Origin: Sorex araneus
Taxonomy: Eukaryota; Chordata; Mammalia; Eulipotyphla; Soricidae
DNA: 64,000 bases
Assembly (NCBI RefSeq): GCF_027595985.1
Contig: NC_073302.1
Span: 10,666,966-10,730,965 of the forward strand
Direction of reading: 5' to 3'
The notes under the pieces were generated by a model. The model was not told the DNA's origin, did no database searches, and saw only the letters and a program-made list of their open reading frames with translations. The position numbers and the translations under genes are program-made. Shown here in pieces: positions 22,330 to 33,229 of the stretch (its first letter is position 1; every line of letters starts with the position of its first letter).

Positions 22330-22458
22330 AACCCATTTAGGTTTAGGAGATAAACTGATATGCCAAAAACAGTAACAAGAAATCTCACTTGGAGAAGTTA
22401 CTGGTGCCCACTTCAGCAAATCGATGAGCAATGGGATGATAGTGACAGCGATACAGCG
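22330..22458 (+). mobile_element. RTE-type 3' tail remnant
   Basis: The plus strand at 22390-22458 reads WRSYWCPLQQIDEQWDDSDS in one frame, the same C-terminal block as the RTE insert (WCPLEQI.DQRD), followed by GTGACAGCGATACAGCG-like repeats. It is preceded by the SINE body segment tgccaaaaacagtaacaag. The counterpart in unit B is 53345-53455. This is the best-preserved RTE-type tail in the window and keeps the short repeat end. Confidence 0.8.
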
Positions 22459-22679
22459 AAATTTAGCTATGTACTGTAATCTATAATACTCTTAATAGTA
22501 GTGTTCCAGGGATACATGTTTCCACACCACATCCCAAACCAGAGTGTAATGAAACCACCGACTCCAGATCCTTTCTCACCCATTCTCACCAGAGCCACCT
22601 CTTAGTCAATTCACTTCTACAGCTAGATTATCAGGATCTGTCATCTCTGCTTACTTTAAATACTGTTATTATGTATAAC

Positions 22680-23460
22680 CTCACATCAAGTAAGGGAGGA
22701 ATCTTTTGCTATTTGTCTTGTCTTTGACTTACTCTTTATAATGATACACTCCATTTCCATTCAAGTACTAATAATCTTCAGGATTTCATTGTTTCTCATA
22801 TCTGACTAGTATTCTATTGGGTATCCATAGGTAGATTCTTTTTCAGGTCTTGGGTTGCTTCTATATCTTGGCAAGTGTGAACAGCCACTACCAAGAACTT
22901 TGAAGTGCAAGCATCTTTACAAATGAAAGATTTTAGATACTTTGAGGCAGATGCCAAGAAGTGAAATCTATGAGTCAGATGGAAGTTCAAATCTCAATGT
23001 TCTGAAGTCTCCATACTAGTTTCCACAGATGCTGAAGCAAAGAACATGATCATCAATAGTAGATGAAGGTTCCTTTTCCTTCATTATCACCAGAGATTTT
23101 ATTCTAGTCTTTGGATGTAAGTCAGTCTCACTGGTGTGAGATGATATCTTCTTGACATTTTGTTCTGCATTCTACTCCTGATGAGTGACAAAAGACATTT
23201 TTAGTACATGTGCATCCATGTAGTAAGCTCTACCCATTTAGCAAGTAATTGCATGATTTCATCTTTTTTTCAGCTGCACAAGTTTGCATAATGTAAATAT
23301 CCCACAGCTTCTTGATTCACTCATCGATAGTTGGACATTTGGGCTAACACCATATCTAGGCTATTGTACGAAAGGCGGCAATGATTATGATGTGCATATA
23401 TCATTTTAAATTCCTGTTTTTAGAGTTTTGGGATAGATGCCAAAAAGCGGTATTGCTCAA
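22680..23460 (-). mobile_element. Ancient L1 fragments at the spacer/arm 2 border
   Basis: Diverged minus-strand L1 pieces (ctgactagtattctattggg and gattcactcatcgatagttg segments). The palindrome border at about 23306 falls inside one of them, so L1 sequence may have taken part in forming the inverted repeat. Confidence 0.65.
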
Positions 23461-23642
23461 TGGCATGGAAGTTCTATTCTCATGGAACAAAAAAAAATCA
23501 CTTTGTTTTCATAGAGATTGAACAAGACATCACCACAAAAGAGAATGGGGTTCTCTTTTCACCACATCTCCCTAGTCATTTCTCTTGGAATGGAAAAGAA
23601 TCAAAATATTATATGGTTTCCTTTATCGTAAACAGTTCTATT

Positions 23643-23827
23643 ATTATTATTATTATTATTATTGCTTTTTGGGTCACACCTGACAATCCACAGGGGTTAC
23701 TCCTGGCCCATGCACTCAGGAATTACTCCTGGCAGTGCTCAGGGGACCATATGGGATTCAGGGAATCGAATCTGGTCGGCTACGTGCAAGGCAAACACCC
23801 TACCCGCTGTGCTGTCACCCCAGCCCC
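23643..23827 (-). mobile_element. tRNA-derived SINE in arm 2
   Basis: Minus-strand SINE with an (AAT)n tail (ttattatt run at 23641-23663). The repeats cagttctatt (23633-23642) and cagctctatt (23831-23840) are its likely TSD. Present in unit B (54627-54814). The empty site is in arm 1 near 18875. Confidence 0.87.
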
Positions 23828-24036
23828 TATCAGCTCTATTTTTTGACCAATGGTTTGAATCAATTTGTTTCTTGAGATAGTATCAGGGAGAGATGGGACA
23901 TGTTTTTCTTGATTTTCTCTCTCGATTTCAGTCAAATATCAAGGTCTTTAATCCATTTAAAATTAATTCTCTACATCGTAGAGAGGAATTCAGATTCTGC
24001 TTAATTTTCTTTTTAAATGCAGCAATCCTGTTGTCC

Positions 24037-24247
24037 AGACCGATCAATAGTACAGCAGGTAGGGTGTTTGCCTTGCACGTGGCTGACTCAGTTTTGGTTC
24101 CTCTGTCACTCTTGGCGAGCCCAGCAAGGTTCCAAGAGTATCCTGCCCACAAGGCAGAGTCTGGAAGCTACCCATGGAGTATTCAATATGCCAAAAACAG
24201 TAACAACAAGTCTACCAATGGAGACGGTACTAGTGCCCACTCAAGCA
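24037..24247 (+). mobile_element. tRNA-headed SINE with RTE-derived 3' end
   Basis: Between perfect 13-bp TSDs aatcctgttgtcc (24024-24036; 24248-24260). The head atcaatagtacagcaggtag to gttttggttcct is the tRNA-like A/B-box part shared with the A-tailed SINE. The middle (gagtatcctgcccacaaggc, tgccaaaaacagtaacaaca) is different. The last codons WRRY.CPLKQ match the RTE C-terminus. There is no poly(A). The empty site is intact in arm 1 at about 18665. Copy in unit B: 55024-55235, where the tail reads WRRYWCPLKQI. Confidence 0.86.
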
Positions 24248-24511
24248 AATCCTGTTGTCCCATTTGTTGAAGAGGCTCTCCTAGTTCTTTATCATGTACC
24301 TAGCAAATTTTGCCAAGATATTAAGGTGGTAATCCATTTACTTTCCTATGCTTTTGCCTATTTTTAATTTATCATTGTATTTTAATCGTCAATTAATGTT
24401 CAGGATCATGTTATATCATCTCCACTATTTTGATCTTTTAACCAACCTTTCATGATTGATTTGCGGTTTCATCAGTACAGAACATTTGCCTACTTTGAGT
24501 TCACTTTTCTT

Positions 24512-24685
24512 TATTTGTTGTCTTTTTTTTTTTTGCTTTTTAGGTCACACCGGAAATGCTCCTAGCTTTGAACTCAAGAATTACTCCTGGTGGTGCTTAG
24601 GGGACAATATGGGATGCTGGGAATTGAACCCGGGTTGGCCGCATGCAAGCCAAACGTCGTACCGCTGTGTTATCACTCCAACCCC
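24512..24685 (-). mobile_element. tRNA-derived SINE in arm 2
   Basis: Minus-strand A-tailed SINE with perfect 15-bp TSD gagttcacttttctt (24497-24511; 24686-24700). Same insertion in unit B at 55500-55674. Arm 1 is empty at about 18405. So it landed after the palindrome formed and before the A/B duplication. Confidence 0.92.
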
Positions 24686-24789
24686 GAGTTCACTTTTCTT
24701 ATATTTATTGGGAATTGTTTTGTGTCCCAACATAGGTTTTATCTTGTGACTATTCCATACCCCCATGAAAAGGTGTATTCTGTTGCTTA

Positions 24790-25135
24790 ATTTTGTGCAC
24801 ATGGAATTCACCACACTAGGTGATGCTCCGGGCCTATTCCTGACTCTGTGCTCTGGAATCTCCCTTGGTACACAGGGATCAAATGTGGCCAGCTGTATGC
24901 AAAGCAAGTGCTTAACCCTCTCTATTATCTCTTATACCAATCTGTTGTTTTTATTTGTTTTTGTTTTGGGGACACACGATTGAACAGTAATGTTCAAGGG
25001 TTAATCCAAAACTGAGAGCTCAGGAATCAGTCTTGGTGGTACTCAGTGGACCATTTGGAGTGCTCCGAATTGAACTCAGCTCAGCTGCATCAAGACAAGC
25101 AACTAACCAGCTGTACTATCCTTCTGTCCACTAGT
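24790..25135 (-). mobile_element. Mirror copies of the two old SINEs
   Basis: Reverse-oriented counterparts of 17955-18290 (segments acactaggtgatgctccgg and gaattgaactcagctcagct). They confirm that arm 2 is an inverted duplicate rather than a set of independent insertions. Confidence 0.75.
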
Positions 25136-25799
25136 CTGTTGCTTTTTATATAAAAACTTGACATGACTTTGGTAGCAAGAGAATAAATTCTCATATGCTT
25201 ATATCCTATTGTTTCAGAGAAAATGTTTTCATGCCTCGCTCACCACCAAAGCACCATTTTGGGGATGAAATGTTCTGCATTAATTTATCAAATAGTCTAT
25301 CCATTTAATATATTAGTAAGTTCTCTTTAATGCATCACTAAGATCATTATTTTCTTGTTAAGTTTATTCTGGATTATTCATCCATTGTTTTAAATGCACT
25401 TAAAATTCCTGCTTTTGTGTTGCTATAAATATTCCTCTCAGTGTAGGTCAATAATTGTTTACTTTGTTTTGTTTTCCTATACTGGTTACATGTATTTTAA
25501 TAAACTATATGTTGATGGATTTCTATATTTATAATTAGCTACTTTCCATAACTTTCTCTTGCTTCTATGTTGTGTTGAAAATTTATCTTATGTGATAGCT
25601 TTTTTAGCTTTTCTTTCATTCTCATTCACTTTGTAGACTTTTCACTTTTCACCTTTCACCTTTCACTGAGTCTATGATTGTTTATAGAACTGAACTGTGT
25701 TTTGTTTCTTGTAAATAGCATATAGCTTGCCTCTCTCTCTCGCTCTCTCTTTCATTCTCACTCTACCCTCTCTTTTGTTATGGAACACCTAGCTCTATT

Positions 25800-25930
25800 A
25801 AGGACTTACTGCCTACGCTGTGCAATGTGATCATTCCAGGTAGTGCTTGGGATATTGCAGTCTGGCTGGGAAGCAAACCCAGGTCAGATGCATTCAAAGC
25901 AAGCTGCCCACTCACTGTAACATTGCTCTG
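25800..25930 (-). mobile_element. Mirror copy of the old SINE
   Basis: Reverse-oriented counterpart of 17190-17390: atcattccaggtagtgcttg and gaagcaaacccaggtcagat. The stretch 25136-25800 between the mirrored SINEs is AT-rich and shows nothing else. Confidence 0.72.
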
Positions 25931-26141
25931 GACAATGAGAAACACTTTTAAAATTGCAGTGTTTGGTGATTGTTGTGTTCTTAGGAGCTCCTTTAGCTAT
26001 ATAGGTGTTGTTCAAATGTCATTAATATGGAATTTTTCAATGATCTGTTTTCACTCTAGACTATATTGTACCTTTATATTAGTTGCTAGTGCGTATGGTG
26101 TCATTACACAGTTTTGTCCCTCAAAAATTTGTCTTCATTCA

Positions 26142-27084
26142 GGCCATGTGGGGGAAGGGAGTTGCGGGCTGAATGAGGGCTCGAGACTGAGCACAGCGGC
26201 CACTCAACACCTTTATTGCAAACCACAACAGCTAATTAGAGAGAGAAAACAGAAGGGAATGCCTTGCCACAGTGGCAGGGTGGGGTGGGGGGGAGATGGG
26301 ATTGGGGAGGGTGGGGGGGACACTGGGTTTACGGGTGGTGGAGAATGGGCACTGGTGAAGGGATGGGTTCCCAAACTTTGTATGAGGGAAGTATAAGCAC
26401 AAAAGTGTATAAATCTGTAACTGTACCCTCACGGTGATTCTCTAATTAAAAATAAATAAATTTAAAAAAAGAAACTATGGTACATCTACACAATGGAATA
26501 CTATGCAGCTGTTAGGAGAGATGAAGTGATGAAATTTGCTTATAAATGGATAAACATGGAGAATATCATGCTAAATGAAATGAATCAGAAAGGGACAGAC
26601 ATAGAGGGACTGCACTCATTTGTGGAGTGTATCAGCATCACATGAGGCTAATATCCAAGGACAGTAGATACAATGGCCAGGGGGATTGCCCCATAGCTGG
26701 AAGACTGATTCATGAGCAGAGGGGAGAAGGCAGATGAAATAGAGAAGGGATCACTAAGAAAATGATGGCTGGAGGAACCAGTTGGGATGGGAGATGCACG
26801 CCGAAAGTAGATAATAGATCAAATATGATGACTTCTCAGTGTCTGTGTTGCAAGTTATAATGCCCAAAAATAGAGAGAGAGTATGGGGAATATTGTCTGC
26901 CTTAGAGTCAGGGTGAGGGTGGGAAAGGGAGGTATACCTGGGATATTGGTGGTGGGGAATGTGCACTGATGGAGGGATGGGTGTCTGATCATTGTGAGAT
27001 TATAACCCAAGCATGAAAGCTTGTAACTATCTCATGGTAATTCAATAAAATTTAAAAAATAAAAAATATTATCTTCTCAAAAAA
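26142..27084 (+). mobile_element. Two L1 3' ends inside one TSD pair, unit A only
   Basis: The perfect 19-bp TSD aaaaatttgtcttcattca is at 26123-26141 and 27085-27103; unit B has the empty site at about 57107-57125. Inside are two L1 ends in series: 26142-26471 has the 3'UTR ending ctctaattaaaaataaat, and 26472-27058 has ORF2 end plus the other 3'UTR type ending caataaaattt. One is probably nested in or adjacent to the other; a chimeric transcript is the alternative. Confidence 0.88.
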
Positions 27085-28313
27085 AAAAATTTGTCTTCAT
27101 TCATTCTTGCAGGTAGTTAGTTTCTGAACAGCTCAGAGTGTCCTTGCTAACTCAGACCATAGTTTTAATTATCATTCACACCTGCACCAACTTGCATACT
27201 TTAGAGTGATGGACTTGGAGAGGGTATCCCTGTTAATGTTTGATAGTGATGTAAGAAGAGAGAGAACTTTAGTTCAAATGATTTAGAATGAAAGTGAAAA
27301 ATGAAAATTATTAAAATTATTATTTTTTTCAGGAACTGGTCATTTCTTTATTGTTTGGTCAATTGGAAACTCAATTTCTAGTTTATTTGTATAAGGTGAT
27401 GTTTCTCATCTTCTGGGTCCCAAGGATTGTTTCAGCTATTTGTAGGGATTTATTGTTATATACGAATACTTGAAGTAGTTGGTCTATTTCTTTGAAAAAT
27501 ATTCTGAGTGTTCTTACAGGGACTGCATTAAATATGTATAATGCTTAAATAGTACTGCCATTTTGACAATGCTTACGTTTCAGTCTTACAATGATTCAGT
27601 ACCCATCCTTCCACCAGTATCTACTCTCCACCACTAATGTTCCCAGTATCTCCCCCACAATCCCCACAACATCCTTCCCCCCACGCCCTGCCTCTGTGAA
27701 GGCGCATTCCTTTTTGCTATTTCTCTCCTTTTGGGTGTTGTAGTTTGCAATACAGGTATTAAGTGGTCATTATGTTTGGTCTATAGTCTACTTTCAGCAC
27801 ACATCTCCCATCCAGAGTGGACCCTCCAAGCATTCTTTACTTGGTAATCCCTACTCTATCTCAGCTGCCTTTCCCCAAATCACGTGAGCTGACTTCAAAG
27901 CCATGAAACAATCCTCCTGGTACTTATCTCTACTATCCCTTGGTGTTAAACTCCCGTTATGTTATTTTTATATTCCACAAGTGAGTGCAGTCATTCTATA
28001 TATGTCCCTGTCTTTCTGACTCATTACACTTAGCATGATACTCTCCATGTTATCCACTTATATGCAAATTTCATAACTTCATCTTTTCTAACAACTGCAT
28101 AGTATTCCATTGTGCAGATGTACCATAGTGTCTTTAACCAGTCATCTCTGCTTGGGCACTCGGTTTTTTTCCAAGTTCTGGCTATTGTAAACAGGTATGC
28201 AATAAACATACAAGCACAGATGTCATTTCTACTATACTTTTTTTTGCATTTCTGGGATATATTCCCAGAAGTGGTACTGCTGGGTCAAAGGGGTGATCAA
28301 TTTATAATTTTTT

Positions 28314-28480
28314 TTTTGCTTTTTGGGTCACACCCGGCATTGCAGAGAGGTTACTCCTGGCTCAGGCACTCAGGACTTACTCCTGGCAGTGCTCAGGGCA
28401 CCATACGGGATGGTGGGAATCGAACCCAGATCGACCGCGTGCAAGGCAAACGCCCTACCCTCTGTGCTATTGCTCCAGCC
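28314..28480 (-). mobile_element. tRNA-derived SINE in L1
   Basis: Minus-strand A-tailed SINE with TSD caatttataatttttt at 28298-28313 and 28481-28496. B box (gggttcgattcccacc in its own sense) recognisable. Confidence 0.93.
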
Positions 28481-29127
28481 CAATTTATAATTTTTTGAGA
28501 AATATCCATACTGTTTTCCAAAAGGACTGAACCAGTCGGCATTCCCTCTAGCAGGGAAGGAGAGTCCCTTTTGCCCTGCATCCACGCCAACAGCGGTTGC
28601 TTTTGTCCTTTTGGATGTTTTACAGTCTCTGTGGTATGATATGATATCTCATTGAGTTTTTATCTGCCTCTCCCTGATCATTAGTGATGTAGAACACTTT
28701 TTTCATGTGTCTTTTGGCCATTAGGATTTCTTCTTTGAGAAAGTTTCTGTTCATTTTCTGATGGGATTGGATGTTTTCTTCTTGTAGAATTCAACCAGTG
28801 CCTTGTATATCCTTGATATCCCTTATCAGATGGTTATCGAGTGAAGAACATTTCCCAGCCTGTAAACAGTCTTTGTATTCTGGTCACTGTTTCTTTTGAG
28901 ATACAGAAGCTTCTCAGTTTAAGATAGTCCCATTTGTTTATCTCTGCTTCCTTTGCTTGGTCAGTAGCGTATCATCTTTGAAGATACCTTTAACTTCAAT
29001 GTCATGGAGGGTTTTGCTGACCCTTTCTTCAATGTACCTAATGGATTCTGGTCTGATGTTGAGGTCTTTAATCCATTTTGATCTGACTTTTGTACATGGT
29101 GTTAGGTAGAGGTCTGAGCCCATTTTT

Positions 29128-30299
29128 TAAAAATTTTATTTTATTGAATCACCATGTGGAAGGTTACATAGTTCTCAGGATTGTGTCAGTTATACAATAC
29201 TCAAACACCCTTCCCTTCACCAGTGCCCATATTCCATCACCAACCACCCCAGTATACCTTCCGCTCCCTCCCGCCCCCCCCCGTCCCCGCCCTTGTAAGT
29301 GATAAATTTCACTTCGTTTACTCTTTATATTGATTACATTCCATGTTTCAACACATAACTCACTATTGTTGCTGGAGTTTCCCCTCCCAAAAAAAAAGAC
29401 AGTCCTACTGCCAAGGAAGCATTTGACAATTAGTTTTCCATTGCTGAGAATGTAGAGATATTAAGTCCCGCTGTTTGTTACATTTCTTTTCTTTTTTCTC
29501 CCCCTCCATCCCGCGCAACCGAGTTCATGCCTCCTTAGTAATCCTCATAGTATGATTGACGCCACGCTGCCTGACAAAGGGAAAAAAAAACGAGAAAGAT
29601 GGTTATTTTCCATCGTCAGTCAGCATGGGGCTATGGCTTTGTTGATAGTCTAGCACATGTCTGCAAGCAGTTTCTGGAACCAAAAGTAGTGTGCTGGTAT
29701 CTGCCCCAGCTCGAGACTCCACCAGCCTCCCGCTGTTCCATGTACATAATAATTTTTTTCCTTATATCCCGTTCCCACGCCAACATGGACATCCTGTTCC
29801 CACGCCACCATGGACATGCCACAATGGACATCATAATATGGCTGACACCACGCCACATTTCTTCCCGAGAAAGAAGGATATTTCTTCTCCTCGGCCAGCA
29901 TGGGGCTATGGCTTAGTTCAGTCTAGAGAGATGGCTACTACTTTGATGCCTTCAATATTTCAACAAAAGACTTACTATTCTTGTTAGGATTTTCCCCCCA
30001 AAGTTCGACCCGCTAAAAAGGAACCATTTCATATTGCTGATGATTAGATGACATTTGGTTTTGGGTTTCTGTATAGAGTCCAGGGAAAATTCTGCCTGAA
30101 ATTACATAACTGCAAACTTTTACCATTTTATGGTGCTCATAAGATGGAAAAACCTAGAGAGAGATACCCTTTCCCTTTGTCGCAGCCTGGCGTAAACTCT
30201 CAGTTCACATTCTGGAAGTATTTCAGTGGGCTGCTGATGTCCAAAGTAGCTCTTTTGGGCTCCTCCATCATGCTCAAGTGGCAGCAGCAGCAGAAGGGC
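29128..30299 (-). mobile_element. Composite L1-tailed retroposon, copy 1
   Basis: A 1.17-kb insert in L1 with 14-bp TSD ctgagcccattttt (29114-29127; 30300-30313) and, in its own sense, a poly(A)-type 3' end. The last about 150 bp resemble an L1 3'UTR (gaatcacc, then ccagtgcccat and a C-rich run on the plus strand), but the remaining about 1 kb is unlike L1 or SINE and has no long ORF. Related copies: 57339-58322 and 58740-59321. I do not recognise the family; it looks like a nonautonomous, L1-mobilised element. Confidence 0.82.
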
Positions 30300-31510
30300 C
30301 TGAGCCCATTTTTGCATGTAGCTGTCCAGTTTTTCAGCACCACTTATTAAACTGGCTTTTCTTGCTCCACTTCACATCTCTTGCTCCTTATCATAGATTA
30401 GATGGTCATATATTGGAGGGTGTGTGTAAGATTATTCAACCGTGTCCCATTGGTCTGTGGATCTGTCTTTGTTCCAGTACCATACTGTTTTATTATTACT
30501 GCTTTGTAGCAGAGTTTCAAGTAAGGGAAGGTGATGCCTCCCATCTTCTTTTTTCCCAAGAATTGCTTTAGCTATTCATGGGGGTTTGTTGTTCCATATG
30601 CATTTCAGAAACATTTGATACATTTCTTTGAAGAATATCATGTGTATCCTTATAGGAATCACATTGAAACTGTACAATGCTTTGGGAAGTATTACCATTT
30701 TGACGATGTTAAGTCTCCCAATCCATGAGCAGGGGATATGTTTCAATTTCCTCATGTCTTTTATTAATGAAGTAGCATTTTGTAGTTTTCTTTGGAGAGT
30801 TCCTTTGCCTTCTTAATTAAGCTTCCGAGGTACATGATTTTCTGAGGCATAATTGTGAACAGGATTGGTTTTCTCATGTCATTTTTATCTCTCTCATTAT
30901 TTGCGTATAGGAAAGAAATGAACTTTGAATATTGATTTAATAGCCTGGAACTTTACTATACTTTACTATTGTTTCTAGGAGCTTCTTAGTAGAGGTATAC
31001 ATTAAATGTAGTATCATATCATGTAAGAATAGTGAGAGCTTGATACTTCATTTCCTATTTGGATGACTTTAATATCTTTTTCTTTCCTAACTGTTATTGT
31101 AAGTGCTTTCAGTACTGTATTGAACAGAAGTGTTGAGAGTGGGCATCCTTGTCTTGTCCCTGTTCTTTTTTTCACCATTGAGGAAAATTATTGTCATGAG
31201 CTTGTGGTAGATGGCTTTGAAAACACTGAGTAAAGTTCCTTCAATACCCATTTTGTTGAGAGTTTTCATCATAAACGGTTGCTGTATCTTGTCAAATGGT
31301 ATTATCATATGGTTTTCATATTTTCTTTTGTTGTTATGATGCATTATGTTGACTGATTTCCGAATTGTTAAACCATCATTGCATCCCTGGGATGTATCTC
31401 ACTTGGTCGTGGTGGATGGTCTTTTTGGTCAGTTTTTTTATTCTATTTGCTAATATTTTGTTAAGGATCTTTGAATTCATATTCATCAGAAATATCGGCC
31501 TGTAGTCAGG

Positions 31511-33218
31511 ATGGATTAGAAAATTGTACCCAACATTCAGATCCCTGCAAGAAACACATCTCAACAGTCAAAGCAAACACACACTCAACGTCAAAGGCTG
31601 GAAAACAATCCTATAGGCTAATCACTCCCATAAAAAAGCTGGGCTTGCCATTCTAGTATCAGACCTCATTGATTTCAGACTGAAGAATGTCACAAGAGAC
31701 AGTGAATGTCATTTATAATTGATAAAGTGATCTGTACAATACGAAGAACTAACAATACTAAATACATATGCACCTAATGAGAGACCAGCAAAGTACTTAA
31801 AACAACTACTCATAGATTGGAGAAAGACATCGATTGCAACACAATACTATTGGGAGAAATTAACAAGAAGGAAACCAAAAAAATAGTCGAAGAGATCAAT
31901 GAAGAGTTGGTTCTTTGAGAAAATAACAAGGTTGAAAAACCTCTAACAAGACTCACAAAAAGGGTGAGAGAAAACCCTAGAAAACAGTGTCAAAAAAAAA
32001 AGGGGGACATTACAACAGAAATTCCAAAAAGTATCCTCAGAGAATACTTTGAGAAACTTTATGCCACGAAACACGAAAACCTCGAGGAAATGCATAAATT
32101 CCGAGACTCCTATAGACTCCCAAGGTTGAACCAAGAACCTGGAATACCTGAACAGACCTACTGCCGTCAAGGAAATTGAAACGGTAATAAAAAATCTCCC
32201 CAAGCACAAAAGTCCTAACCCAGACGGATTCACTAGTGAATTCTTCCAAACCTTTAAAGAGGACTTATTCCCAATCCTCTTTAAGCTTTTCCAGGAAATT
32301 GAAGTATCAGAAACACATCCAAAGAGTTTCTATGAAGCAAATATCACCCTGATACCAAAACCGGACAAAGATACCACAAAGAAAGAGAATTACAGACTGA
32401 TATCCCTGATGAACACAGAAGCAAAGATCCTGAACAAAATATTAGCAAATAGAATCCAACGTCTCATCAAAAAGATCATACACCATGACCAAGTAGGATT
32501 CATTCCAGGGATGCAAGAATGGTTTAACATTCGCAAGTCAATCAGCATAATTCATCATATCAATACAAGAAATAATTAAAACTGCATGATCATATCAATA
32601 GATGCAGAGAAAGTATTTGACAAGATTCAAAACCCGCTTATTAGGAAAACCCTCAGCAAAATGGGCATTGAAGGAACTTTCCTCAATATAGTCAAAGCCA
32701 TCTACCATAGACCCACCGCAAGTATCATTCTCAATGGGTAAAAACTAAAAGCCTTTTCTCTAAGATCAGGCACAAGGCAAGGTTTCCCACTTTTGTCACT
32801 TCCATTCAATATAGTACTGGAAGTCCTGGCCATAGCAGTTAGACAAGAAAAACATATCAAGAGCATACAGATAGGAAAGGAAGAGGTCAAGTTATCACCA
32901 TTTACAACGATATGATACTATACTTGGAAAACCCTAAGAACTCTACATAAAAGCTCCTAGAAACAATCAGTCAATATAGTAAAGTGGCAAGTTACAAAAT
33001 CAACACCCAAAAGTCCATGGCTTCCTTATATACAAATAATGAAAAAGAAGAAAGAGACATTAAAAAAATTCCGTTCACAAAAGTACCTCAGAAAATCAAG
33101 TACATTGGAATAGGCTTAACCAAAGACGTGAAGGACCTATACAAGGAAAATAACAAAATGCTACTTCAAGAAATAAAAGAGGACACTAGGAAATAGAGAC
33201 ACATCCCCTGCTCATGGA
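31511..33218 (+). mobile_element. Host L1 of unit B, 5' part
   Basis: Plus-strand L1: endonuclease-region remnant ('[12 protein letters not shown]'-like at about 31540-31600), an internal deletion near 31857, then the pre-RT and RT regions to the RTE target at 33219-33229. Matches 1050-1406 plus 4654-5655 of unit A without the nested L1s. Confidence 0.86.
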
Positions 33219-33229
33219 TAGGGAGAATT

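Larger units (their letters stand above)
19174..23305. other. Palindrome spacer, unit A
   Basis: About 4.1 kb between the inverted arms, colinear with 50908-54292 of unit B. It consists of old minus-strand L1 pieces, a hairpin, a decayed RTE-tailed repeat and, in unit A only, a young L1 holding a SINE. No gene seen; 21890-22330 and 22460-22680 show nothing recognisable. Confidence 0.75.
23306..27366 (-). repeat. Inverted repeat arm 2, unit A (truncated)
   Basis: Reverse-complement copy of 16740-19173 with three SINE insertions and an A-only L1 pair. It breaks off at about 27366 and jumps into L1, whereas in unit B arm 2 continues into the OR-C locus. The final about 27 bp (27340-27366) match the 3' edge of the composite retroposon at 57339-57369. 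Confidence 0.8.
27573..31510 (-). mobile_element. Minus-strand L1 between units A and B, twice interrupted
   Basis: Minus-strand L1 from its 3'UTR (27573) through ORF2 C-terminus and RT domain (to 31510), decayed by stops and frameshifts. It is broken by a SINE at 28314-28480 and a composite retroposon at 29128-30299. Small older L1 pieces at 27367-27572 precede it. This L1-rich stretch is the joint between the tandem units; the same L1 presumably lies left of position 1, continuing as the 1-745 fragment. Confidence 0.83.
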
